Shown: positions 12,717-23,000 of the stretch, piece after piece
Position numbering within the stretch: the first letter of the stretch is position 1
Layout: the number at the start of each line of letters is the position of its first letter
DNA from: Saturnia japonica
Lineage: Eukaryota; Arthropoda; Insecta; Lepidoptera; Saturniidae
DNA: 64,000 bases
Direction: 5' to 3'
Assembly: GCA_033032175.1 (NCBI GenBank)
Contig: CM065319.1
Location: 13,241,018 to 13,305,017, forward strand
Position numbers and translations under genes: made by a program
The notes under the pieces: model-generated
The model's database searches: none
What the model saw: only the letters and a program-made list of their open reading frames with translations
Told to the model about the DNA's origin: nothing

Positions 12717-12923
12717 ATAAAATAAAGCAAAAAAACTTTCCATATTTCACGAAACGGAATTTTAATATATATTTCTTTGCGTGTTTTAAAACTAAAAAAA
12801 TAGTATCAATTAGATAGATAAACAGTAAGTATAGTAGAACTACAAATATAATCTAAATCGATCGAGTCTCGGTCTTAATATGGTTCTTACGAGTGGCGAA
12901 CAATTAATAACTGACCTCAGTTA

Positions 12924-13299
12924 GGCCCGGCGTCCACTGGCGGCACGGAACGGCAATGGATTTTTCAAGTAATGAATAATAAATACACGATAACTAAAAG
13001 TTACAATTTCAATGATAATAGTCGTAGTTAAAAAATAATTATGCGGTAAGCATATGCATTATCGGTAGTCTTCGAAACGCAATGGAATCTCTCAGGCATT
13101 TGGCATTATTCGGGATATCAAGGCAAGAAAGCGCCCGCAACCCGCGCGTGGGGTTTATAATCTAAGGACGCCTAGGCATGCCTAAGACGTCGCGGCATAC
13201 CGTAAGGATACAGAAGCGTAGTTACCGTCAGTGTGCACTTAGTATGCCAAAGGATTCCCTGCCGCTATGCAGTGACATGTCGCCAGTGTACGCCGGTCC
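12924..13299. mobile_element. PIF/Harbinger-like MITE (376 bp)
   Basis: Imperfect terminal inverted repeats: left GGCCCGGCGTCCACTGGCG, right end complementary to GGACCGGCGTACACTGGCG, two mismatches in 19. Flanked on both sides by TTA (12921-12923 and 13300-13302), the 3-bp TWA target duplication of PIF/Harbinger elements, whose ends also begin with GG. No transposase inside, so non-autonomous. Confidence 0.7.
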
Positions 13300-13302
13300 T
13301 TA

Positions 13303-15450
13303 TATTCCGGTTCTATAGTTCGAAAAAAAAAAAAACTCTACGCCGCAAAGTATTTCGTAATTAGGTCAAAATAAACAGACATATAGAAAAAGTTATAACT
13401 ACTTTGACGTAACTTAAAAACTAGACAACAACACTTTCAAATCATTTGTCATCTTTAATTTTCGAATATTCTCGAAGTAGGTATATATTAGGCAAGAAAT
13501 TTAATATCGACAGACGATAAACATAACGTTTTTGAACGATACACAATTTAAATACTTATTAAACTAAAAACAGTTACCATACTAAAATACCTTGCCGGTC
13601 GAAGCACAAACACATCAAACGTTGCCTTTTTAAGCAAATTTTAGGTTACAAATTACAGTAACATCCTATTAAAAATACCCTATCATATTGTAACATAAAT
13701 GAATGTCGCTAAATAAAATCAATAATTTACACAGCCCGCGTAAATTGTGTCCATAGTAAAACATATCAGAACACATAACAATATAATAACTAGAGATGTT
13801 ACGGATATGAGATTTCGGTCTGGATATTAAGAGTATTGTAATCAATTTCCAATATGATACGGATATGAAACTATTTCGGATATCCGATAGTTTCGGATAC
13901 TTTCACTCGAAACCCGGTGAAGTTGTCAATACCTCTAATGGCTCCAGGGCCAGAGTTCCATAACACCCCTGATAATAACAAAAGCTTAAAATATTAAAGC
14001 CAAATCATATTAAGTAATGTGTATCTACTCTGATATGTACTTATGTTTTTTGAAGTGAAAACTTCTTTTAGCGCGGTACGCATATTTTTAGATGAGATAA
14101 AATCTCTGGACTCGCGGCACCTTTACGAGACGCAGCTATAGTGTGTTCATATATGCATGTACATATAGCAGACCGCGAACACGTCTTTCATATAAGAATA
14201 TTAAATGTATTGTAAAGATTGTAATAATTAATAAAATACAATTCATAACCCAATAACTAAGTTTTCACTTCTATCGGCATTCCCGGAGTGCAACTCATAA
14301 TTTTTTTTTTAAATTAACTGCCAGCATCATATTCAGAATTAGTGTGTACTATACAGATCTGTTCATTTCATTTACCCACATTTCAGCATGACCTCGTTGC
14401 GCCTAAAAATCTACTATGTGAAAATCTTACTTCAGAACATCGGTTCCTAAGCTAAGGAACAATTTTTTTTTTAAGTAACCGCTCTGTAAATGATAATCAT
14501 GAAAGACAGTGCAATTTGAAAATATATTTAAAAGCAAATTTTGTAACAGTGGAATTAATTAACAACAAAAAGATGTCAAGATTTACGGAACCCACTTTAG
14601 CTGGTCGTTTTTTAACTAAAACCTTTTTAAATATAAAATAATAAAAAGTATTTAGTGAAATAATGCAAAATTGGATAACAAAATCATCAAAAATAGTATT
14701 GAGTAATGATTATTTACAATTGAATTAAAAAGAAAGGATTTATCTTTTAAATGCAAACAAATACATTAATGTCTTATTGTAATTTTTTTAAAGTTTAATC
14801 TCAAAACTTTTTAATTCAGTATAATATTTTTATTTTTATGAAAAAAAAATCATCCATTTGCGGGTTAACTCTCCAGAAAGAAGGATTTTACATTGCAGAT
14901 TTTACAGTCGCATTGATAAACTAATATTATCTACTATTTGATCCAAACTTTAAAATAAATGCAGTAAGTAAAAACAATATTTACAGATAACTCCGGGCGC
15001 GTATTTCTTATTATAAACAGTATACGATATTGCAGTTAAATGGAGGTATTCGAAATCAATATTAATATTTATTAAAGCATTTAAAGAAAAAAATCTTATA
15101 TCATGTAAACATTGTTAGCAAATTCCTATATTCCCTTACACCGCGTAGTCAAAACATAAAAAAAAGTACAAAAAAAAATTGTAAAAAAAATGTTAAGTAA
15201 AAAAATATTAAAATTTACTATTTCTAAAATTGCATCTATGGATATAAGTAACAAAAATTATTAATATCAAATAATTTTCTGTAATTATTATTGCAATATT
15301 AATTATTCACTGATACATTCAATACACCTATTAAATAGAATGGAATTATTATATTTTATTATGTTGGTGTTATGTAACCAATTTTTTATACCATAGCGTT
15401 CGATTTTGATTTTATTAATCGCGACTCTATTGTTCTGTCGTCTTTACATC
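13303..15450. other. Long AT-rich stretch, no gene
   Basis: Contains an R5 fragment at 13912-13960 and, around 13795-13905, several GGATAT and TCGGATA blocks that resemble decayed hAT-type repeat ends. From 14280 onward the sequence is AT-rich with poly(A/T) runs and no coding frame. Confidence 0.35.
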
Positions 15451-15456
15451 TATCTA

Positions 15457-15867
15457 CATAGTTTCTCAACCGGGGGGATCGCGTTCAAAAATACAGGGGG
15501 AGGGAGGAAATGTATTTAATAATTAAGATCCGTATACCAAATAGAATTTTTTATTGAAGTATTTTTACTTTAAAAACAGAAGTAAGAAAATTAAATATTG
15601 CCTGGTAATAGGAACGTAATAAAATAAATTAAAATACGAAAAGAATATTTTTTTCACGGTTCGTAAGCATGTGAACCGAGTACACGATTGTAGGAATTTG
15701 AGTCATTTAAAAATGAAAACTATTCATATAAAATCACTATACTGAGTAGGATTAGTTGCCGTCATGTTAGTGCGATATAAATCATATACGTCAAATTTTT
15801 TTAGTTCGCATCTTTTCACAAAGTTTTATATGTTGGATCGGAACACTGAAAAGATTGAGAAACGTTG
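15457..15867. mobile_element. hAT/Charlie-type MITE remnant
   Basis: Left end CATAGTTTCTCAACCGGGGG and right end complementary to CAACGTTTCTCAATCTTTT, matching the TTCTCAACC-type termini of Charlie/SPIN-like hAT elements. No matching 8-bp target duplication survives. No coding sequence inside. Confidence 0.45.
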
Positions 15868-16467
15868 TAGTTTAATGTATTATGAGATATATAACATTGG
15901 CTTAAATAACACGAACATTTCACATGAAGTACGACACTGAATAATATTTCACATTTATAAGAGTTGACTAGGATTTCGTCACAGAGATTAACTTACGTCT
16001 AAGGGTACAATATTATATTATGTTCTTTGCGCTGTCCCATCGCGATCGTTTGGTGGCCGTGGAAAATGTCAACGATCTGACTGTGCAATAAAGGAGTAAC
16101 ATCCAATTGGAGATTTTTTGTTGAAGACTTTTTGAAATAAATACCCATTTTCAAAAGTTAAATGTAAGGTGCAAGCAATCCCCCATAAAGTAGTTACACA
16201 AGTAGTAATGTGTCGCTACGTTTCTTGCGCTTGCGCAGGTATATACTTAAGATAATAATGAACTGTTATTGATCGATCTACGTTTGTTATACGTTGTGTA
16301 ATTGTTTTTGAGGTTATACATACATTTTTAGGCGTAATAAGAAAAAAATGGTAAGTGAATTTTTGCACATTGTAACAAAAACTCAACACCATGAAGTTGC
16401 TCGCTAAACCTCTTGTTTTATTGTGGTGAAGGTCACACTCGGTATTAATTTTTTAATTGCTGTATTG

Positions 16468-16937
16468 CGTTTTTTTCCCACGGAGTGAATTGGCATTTCC
16501 TGTGTTGCTAGTTTATTGTGTTTTTAAAATGCTGATTTCACCAATCGGTACTCATTGTAAACACGTATGAGATATATTATACCTATTTATAAGTTTTTTT
16601 TTACTTTCATTACGTGTAGCTCAAATATGGGAGAAAAAATCGCATATCTCGTGGGTCCACCAAAAGCGTCCATTTTTTTTCTTTTATTCACCATAATATA
16701 TTCGTTTTATAGTTTCTTGAATTATTTGTAATGTTAATAGTGAATAACCGAGTATATTGAATAACAAAAAATATTTAAATTAATAAATAAAAACCACCAA
16801 TTCAGTATTTAAAATCTTGCGATTCAAATTATTGCACCGTAAATATACGGCAGCACAACACTACAAAAATAAATGTGACAACATTATTTTCAAGTTTGAC
16901 ATTAGTGATTGTCAATTCACTCCGTGAGAATAAAAAA
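16468..16937. mobile_element. Putative MITE with ACGGAGTGAATTG inverted ends
   Basis: ACGGAGTGAATTG at 16480-16492 is repeated exactly inverted at 16913-16925, each next to a T-rich/A-rich outer run. Size (about 470 bp) and lack of coding sequence fit a MITE. No clear target duplication. Confidence 0.45.
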
Positions 16938-16967
16938 GACCGTGAGTATATTATAGTAAAGATTTAG

Positions 16968-17100
16968 GTACAAGACGATTTTTAACAAAAAAAAAAGCCA
17001 CGTTCAATAGTTTTGAGGAGTTTCTTAGCGTACCTTCGAAGTTGAAGGTCCAGTACCAATTAAATTAAAATGGGACCACCCTTGAGAAATATATTTGTAC
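16968..17100 (+). repeat. Dispersed repeat R8, copy 2
   Basis: ACGATTTTTAACAAAAAA, then CTTCGAAGTTGAAGGTCCAG and ACCACCCTTGAG; matches copy 1 at 1558. Confidence 0.55.
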
Positions 17101-17759
17101 AATCGAATTAAAAACCTCCTCCTTTTTTGAAGCTGGTTAAAAATAATAATAGGATTTAAATCCTTTTTTATTTCAATAAATAATGTCATGTAAATAAAAA
17201 AATAATTTTTATCATGTCAAAGAAAAATAACCTATATGGTGCAACCACTTTTTGTATAATATGCCTAATACTTAATATAGTTTTAAGTATTATTGTAACG
17301 GCAGTATGCGATCGAAAACATAAATTTACAGCATAAATTAAATAAACTTTCAGTAGTAAATAACCAAATTTCAAGCTGTAAAATGGCGTACCACGTCCAG
17401 ACTGAATATGTTTTTAATATCTCATATTTAAAAAGATTAATTAATAAATATATAAAATCATACATTTGAAGCAACTTACAAATATCCTTAGATAATTGAA
17501 CACTTTGAAACATACAATGTTATATTGAGGCAACACTCAAATATATTCTAAAAAATAATCAGATACCATCATGTAAGTTAGGATCAAGACTGTTAGGCTG
17601 TGTATCGATCAGAGATGTGCGAGGTAGCAGAGTGGTGCGAGGATGTGTAGTGGTCCAGTAGCTCTAGTTCCCCAACACCGTTTTGCACACATCTCTCGCA
17701 CACTTTCCTCACACACTCCTCGCTTGCAACCCTCGCAATGTTCCTCGTTTTTTTTTTCT

Positions 17760-17905
17760 GACTGACAATACTGTTAGCTTTAGGGGCCCTTTAGCCTCCG
17801 ACGGCTTTTACAGCTTCACCGCACTTGGGGGTGAGCGCTTAGGGCACTCAGCCGCGATAGTTAGGACAACTCGCGCACAAGGGTGCCAAAGTGGCTGGAC
17901 AGCTG
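17760..17905 (-). repeat. Fragment of dispersed repeat R5 (GC-richer copy)
   Basis: On the minus strand it reads GCGGTGAAGCTGTAAAAGCC and continues with GGAGGCTAAAGGGCCCC, then GCTAACAGTATTGTCAG, matching 36440-36512. The flanking 17600-17755 is a purine/pyrimidine-biased low-complexity stretch. The 80-codon plus-strand frame across it is not a gene. Confidence 0.45.
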
Positions 17906-17954
17906 GGCAGTTGTCACGATTGTAAATAAGTCGCGATTTGGCTAATTCCCTATC

Positions 17955-18478
17955 CGTAAATTCGAGCTAACTAACATATACGCCTATGCATGTTCCCGCC
18001 TCCTGGGAGGAAGCAAGGAAACATGCGTATGTGTATTTAGTAATCTGAAAAATATTTCTACACTAACTAGCTTAAAAAAAGAAAAAAAGGTACTAAGTGT
18101 GTAATGTTTGTATGTGGGTAGCCAAGTGTTGTACATACAGTGTCACGTGAATTGCGTGGGCGGCTTCTTGACTCAAGGATATCACACCGAGGACCTAGGT
18201 TTGAGTTGCCGCTACAGAGGGTGGACGTGGGGGGTGTGCGGGAGCGAAGTTGACCGCCCGTCTTCTGCGGAGAGAACGGTGGTTACGCGGGCGTGGGCGA
18301 TAGCACGCTCTGTTTGGAGAGACGGTGGAGCAGAACGCGTTAGCTTTCTCGACTTTATCGTCGTGGTCGGTGAAAATGTTTCGCGGTCGGCGCTTTTTCC
18401 GAGAGGCGCGGTGGTAGGATTCGGGTCATAAGTAGCGGCTGCTTTAATTATCGGATCAGGATATTCCTCGTTGACCAT
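17955..18478 (-). pseudogene. 5'-truncated Jockey-type LINE (ORF2 tail and 3' UTR)
   Basis: On the minus strand 18478-18420 encodes IKAAATYDPNPTTAP, matching the last part of the LINE ORF at 33110 (NKAAATYVPDPTAP). The rest matches the 3' UTR of that element at 33210-33600, including the CCGTCCTCTGCGGAGAGAAC-type block, the TATGTGGGTAGC block and a T-rich stretch. So it is a second, dead copy of the same LINE family in opposite orientation. Confidence 0.75.
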
Positions 18479-18971
18479 CTCTCGTTATATGTGCGTACTA
18501 ATATACCTAGCTCCGCTAACTCTATTTCACCAGAGCTACAATAACCGAAGCTAGGAAAATTTAGTAAACCTATTGATGGATTTTTTTCTTCGCGCACCGC
18601 CTAGCTTCTTCGCACATCTTTTACGGATAACGCAGCCTTACTTTTTCAACACTTTTTTTTAATCTGTAATAATTTAAAATGGTAATTTTATTGATGTAGA
18701 GACTGACGATATTATAAATTGAGGTACTTGGTTAAAGGGGGGAGTGCGGGCGCAGGATTTTTACAGTAAGGTTTTTTTTCTATATAATTATGTTCACGAA
18801 GAGTAACTTAAAGTATATAAGAATAATTAAAAAAAACCACTAAAACGTTCTATTTTTTCTGTAATTTTTTAAAAACAATTTTTTGTTTATTCATTTTCAT
18901 TCAATACTTCAATAATAACTTTCAAAAAGTTATAACTAATTATCATCCAAAGTATAATTATTGTTTTCAAA

Positions 18972-19790
18972 TTATAAACATATGTACGTATATCTATAAA
19001 CTTTGGCAGGTGTATGTGGCAACCCAACCAAGATGGCAAGTAATGTACATTTTCTTGGGTAAATATATATAATTATATAAAAATATATAGGTAAATAGTT
19101 ATAAAGGTATATCGTCAGTCTCGAGAGGTAAACTATAAAAAAATTGTAGGTTAGTTCACACCGTAACGATTTCAAACACGTTGTAAATACTCTATTATCA
19201 TACAACATACCAGTTGATGATAATTTCCAATAAAATTGCCTAAACAAGCAGGCACTGCGGTGTAAACTAATCTCAACCAGAAGAAAGGACCCTGTACTCA
19301 ATGATATAAACACAACCGATACGTTTACGTACAAGCCGGGTTCTTCATAATACGAATACGATATAACTCTTCGAAAAACTCGTAAAAAAAATATTACGTC
19401 CAAAAACCTCATGGACATTGTTAAAGTTAGAAATTTTATTTCTAAATTGGCCACAAGTTTTTTTGGTATAAAATTTTTGTAAAACTCTTTCATACGACGC
19501 CTCGGTACTAATTTTACAGCTCGAAGGACCGAATTATTCCGAATAAATAAACGTGAACTTACAGATTGTTGTACTTCATACTTGTCATAATCGTAAATAA
19601 GGCCTAAATATATATGTACGAACAAAGGTATATTATAGGAAAATAAAACTGAACTTTTTAACTGAACTGAACTTAATAGATAAATGAACTTTTGACAACT
19701 CATCTCTAAAATTATCTGTTTTTCGATGTAGATCAAATATTGAAATATCCCAAACAAAAAAACTAATATCGAATGCAAACGTTGTCCCAT
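18972..19790 (-). CDS. Unassigned 272-codon open reading frame
   Basis: An uninterrupted frame from ATG (19790) to a stop at 18972. In DNA this AT-rich a stop is expected about every 12 codons, so 272 open codons is unlikely by chance. The product is rich in Leu, Ile, Phe, Tyr and Ser with several hydrophobic segments (ILVFLFGIFQYLIYI near the start, YNYLPIYFYIIIYIY near the end) and a basic middle (KLVPRRRMKEF). I recognise no domain. It begins about 70 bp beyond the RNF25 polyadenylation signal. It could be a diverged chemoreceptor-like or other membrane protein, an unspliced exon, an old TE gene, or the antisense shadow of a decayed plus-strand frame, which between 19150 and 19570 has only three internal stops. 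Not called as a real gene with confidence. Confidence 0.25.
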   Translation of the reverse strand: MGQRLHSILVFLFGIFQYLIYIEKQIILEMSCQKFIYLLSSVQLKSSVLFSYNIPLFVHIYLGLIYDYDKYEVQQSVSSRLFIRNNSVLRAVKLVPRRRMKEFYKNFIPKKLVANLEIKFLTLTMSMRFLDVIFFLRVFRRVISYSYYEEPGLYVNVSVVFISLSTGSFLLVEISLHRSACLFRQFYWKLSSTGMLYDNRVFTTCLKSLRCELTYNFFIVYLSRLTIYLYNYLPIYFYIIIYIYPRKCTLLAILVGLPHTPAKVYRYTYICL

Positions 19791-19862
19791 CTTTATGAGA
19801 AAACTATAGCATGTATTATATTGAGAAAAGAATGTATATATGTTTATAGGTCGTGGAAGAAA

Positions 19863-19868
19863 TTTATT
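19863..19868 (-). other. Candidate polyadenylation signal of the RNF25-like gene
   Basis: AATAAA on the minus strand, about 165 nt after the RNF25-like stop codon, the first good hexamer downstream. It predicts a short 3' UTR ending near 19840. The assignment is positional; there is no transcript evidence. Confidence 0.5.
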
Positions 19869-20033
19869 GCGCGTTTTGTGATGATGTTGAAATTGGCCAG
19901 TATTTCGCGTTTGGAAAATCGCCTTCGTACGTTGCTTGTAAAGGAGTGCGTGCGAATGAGGCGCGGGGGTTACGGCAGTTGCGTGGCGGGGGGGCAGCTA
20001 GGCGGGCGATAGTGTGTGCGGGGGGTCCTCTGG

Positions 20034-23000
20034 TCACCGCGCACCTCGACCCCGCCGGCCTGGCTTGCCACGGCGGTTGAAGCCCCTATAAACAACTTTA
20101 TTATACTTTGTTCCAGTTGAAATGAAGAAAAAAGGTAAAAATCACATATTGTCCAGTAATATACAACTAGGCGCTACAACGGCGACATTAAATGAACACA
20201 TCTAGTAACACAATATTTTAATAGTTTTATTTAAAGTTATTGGAGTCTGACTAACGAAAGTAGGGACTCGAATTATAAACTTTTTACATGGCAACAACTT
20301 TCAAAGACAAGAAGGCGATTTTCGATAATTAAAGTATGACGCTGTTAAATTGATGGTACTATACAATTATTACTTGTAATTATTATTTTCTTTTTTTCAA
20401 ATATTTTCCCCACAATTTAATTCCTATTCTTTTCGTGTAGTATTATATATCTCGATAATGTACATACCTAATTTATATGGTTCTTTTTTTCATTGGTTGT
20501 TATGTTTCATTGTAAAATTAACACTACTTTGATTTCAGTATATAAACATATTATTTGTAAGTATTTAAATTAAGCACCTTGTCATTCTATTTCTTCTTCT
20601 TCCTAACTTGGAAACTAGTCCTTGAAGACCATTACTGTCATTATCAGTGATCGGCACGACCCGTGCCACATGGTGTCAATGACCTCAATCATTATGTGAA
20701 TATGGATATTCCCCGGGATTCCAGCTTTCGAATCAGCGAACGAAAATAATATATTCTCATTACAGTAAGTCCGTAACGGCGATAAGGCCCTTCAACGTGC
20801 CTTTTAACTGTACTTATTCTACATCCAAAGTTGGTTTCACATTTCGTGCAATAAATCAAGCGTCGTGTCGACTCATACATCAATTCTGGGTAGGGTTCAA
20901 TCCAACTTTGAATTGTTTCTTCTTTAGCCAAGGGCCGAGCTCTCCGCGGCATATTCAGAACTCCAACAGTTTACTTAATCCAATCACAAGCAAATAGAAA
21001 GTCCAGTTAGAGTAAGCCACAGTATTCATAAGAAATTATCACAGAGTCCGTAAAACAAGCCAAATTCGTTGAGATAAACAATGAGTAAATAACTTTAAAT
21101 CACCACGTCCGAACTTAATGAACTGAAGAACATAAGTAAGAGGTAAAAGTACACATATTTGATGTTAGAAATTGGTTGCATTCCTTCAGTAAATTGGAGA
21201 AGGATGACATTAACTCTGTTGATATTACTATTAGCAGTCTTTTTCGCACCAGTTTAAGCTATGCGTTTGGTCATAAACGCAAACAATAGAAAACACGATA
21301 GTGACCTCCGACATGCCAGGTAGGGAAAAGGGTCGTTATGCACTTCAAATTATTATATTTTAATACTTACATGTTTTATATGAGTGCACGTAATATTTTA
21401 CGCAGTATAAAATGAAACTATAGATTATCAATATTTTCTTTAATGAAAAATGATACATTTTACGAGTTTATTTAATATTCTGACTTCTATTTACAAATAC
21501 ATAACTCTTAATTTTTGCGAATCATGTCATGTCCATATTATTATTTTACTCTTTGAATCCCGCGGTGTGGCACGGGTCGTGCCGATCACTGGTCATTATC
21601 AAGTGAATATAGTGTTCTGTCTTATGACGATCTCAGTATTCTAACAAACTTGTGGCTCCCTTGTTACAACTATCTAAGGAGTTTTTGTGGGATCCCAGAA
21701 TGCATGCTTTTAGTTTATATTTATAATCCACTTCACTTATGCACAAAAATCAAATTATATCTCGCAAAACGCCACCAATATTACATAATATAGGGTCAAA
21801 AACCTATGTACACGATTTAAAAAAAAAACACTGCATGTCACTTCAAGATACCGCCAAAAACTTCCCAATCTATTTCATTGTTATTTAGAGAAGTTAGTGT
21901 TGCAAGATTAAAATGAATAAAAAAGTAGTCATGAGTGATGGGGAAACTTTCCACTTTTTCAATTTCTACTAATTGACGTTAGTGCGAGATTCAGTGAGAT
22001 GGTAAATATATCTATTGTGACAATGTAAACTAAATATTTGAACAACGGTACAAACTATGATAACCATAGTTAGAAATGTATCTACCTGTATGGTCCACGG
22101 TAGGTGTTCTTGGCGTGAGGCGATACAGGCGATGAATTATCATTGGAAGAGTTCCCGTTTTGTCGTCCCTCTGCATTCTCAGTCTTGGGGCTCTCCTGTG
22201 ATGTGCTTGTGGATCCATTGGCTTCCTGTACAAACATACAGAAATAAATCTTCTCCTTTTTTTATGTTAACTGTATTCAACCACAGTTCTACCAATATCT
22301 TGTGAATAGAATTTTTTCTAATTATTCTCCTAGCCTAGATATACAATGATTTATTCTTGTAATTTAAAAAAAAAAATGATAATTTTAAACTTGTAAATAT
22401 CAGGCACAATTTTAATACTAGAAATAAATTTAAAATAGTCATTCCATCTTTTAGACTTGTGTTAGGTTCTACAATAAACTTCCTAAGCATATTAAAGATT
22501 TGCCGGATGATAAGTTCAAGAATCATGTCAAGCAAGTTTTATTGGAGGTGCTTCTCTACTGTAAACAATAAAAATACTGCAAAAAAGTGTTTTTCGATGA
22601 TCTCGACCTTTCTTTTATAAAATGGCAACCCAAAATGGCGTCATGGACCGCCATTTTGATACGCTACAACAGTCGTCGGTTGTGACAGACGTCACGAACG
22701 CATTCTTTCAGTGCTCGCACTTTAGTAAACCTAATTATGTCTAATATAAATTTGTTATTGTACATTATCGTTATCAGATGGTGTTGTGATGGTGAGTGGT
22801 GGTGGCCCCGTATCACCCATACCAACGACGCCTCCCTTAGCCACTTGCTGAGCAAGCAAATCAGCCATCTTCTTCTGCATTGTCTGAAATATAAACATGT
22901 ATTTTAATTGATATTACTAACTGACCTGTGCTAATATTTCGCACATTATAGATTGTAAACAATGTAACTATACCAACAGATAGCATTCTTAACGTAAAAG

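Larger units (their letters stand above)
20585..21872 (+). repeat. Dispersed repeat R4, copy A, split by a hAT element
   Basis: 20585-20644 (TTCTTCTTCTTCCTAACTTGG, GAAGACCATTACT) and 21592-21872 (TGGCTCCCTTGTTA, GTTTTTGTGGGATCCC, ACATAATATAGGGTCAAAAA, CATGTCACTTCAAGAT) are contiguous in the inverted copy at 26045-26326. Here they are separated by the hAT element 20645-21591. Non-coding; lies in the last intron of the RNF25-like gene. Copy C is at 35083. Confidence 0.75.

Noticed and set aside
17683..18431. Plus-strand frames of 80 and 107 codons in GC-richer sequence
   Set aside because: The first crosses an R5 repeat; the second is the antisense of the LINE 3' end at 17955-18478.
19500..19570. 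Plus-strand KRELTDCCTSYLS string resembling an insulin A-chain start
   Set aside because: The third and fourth A-chain cysteines and any B chain are missing and a stop follows at once; best explained by chance.
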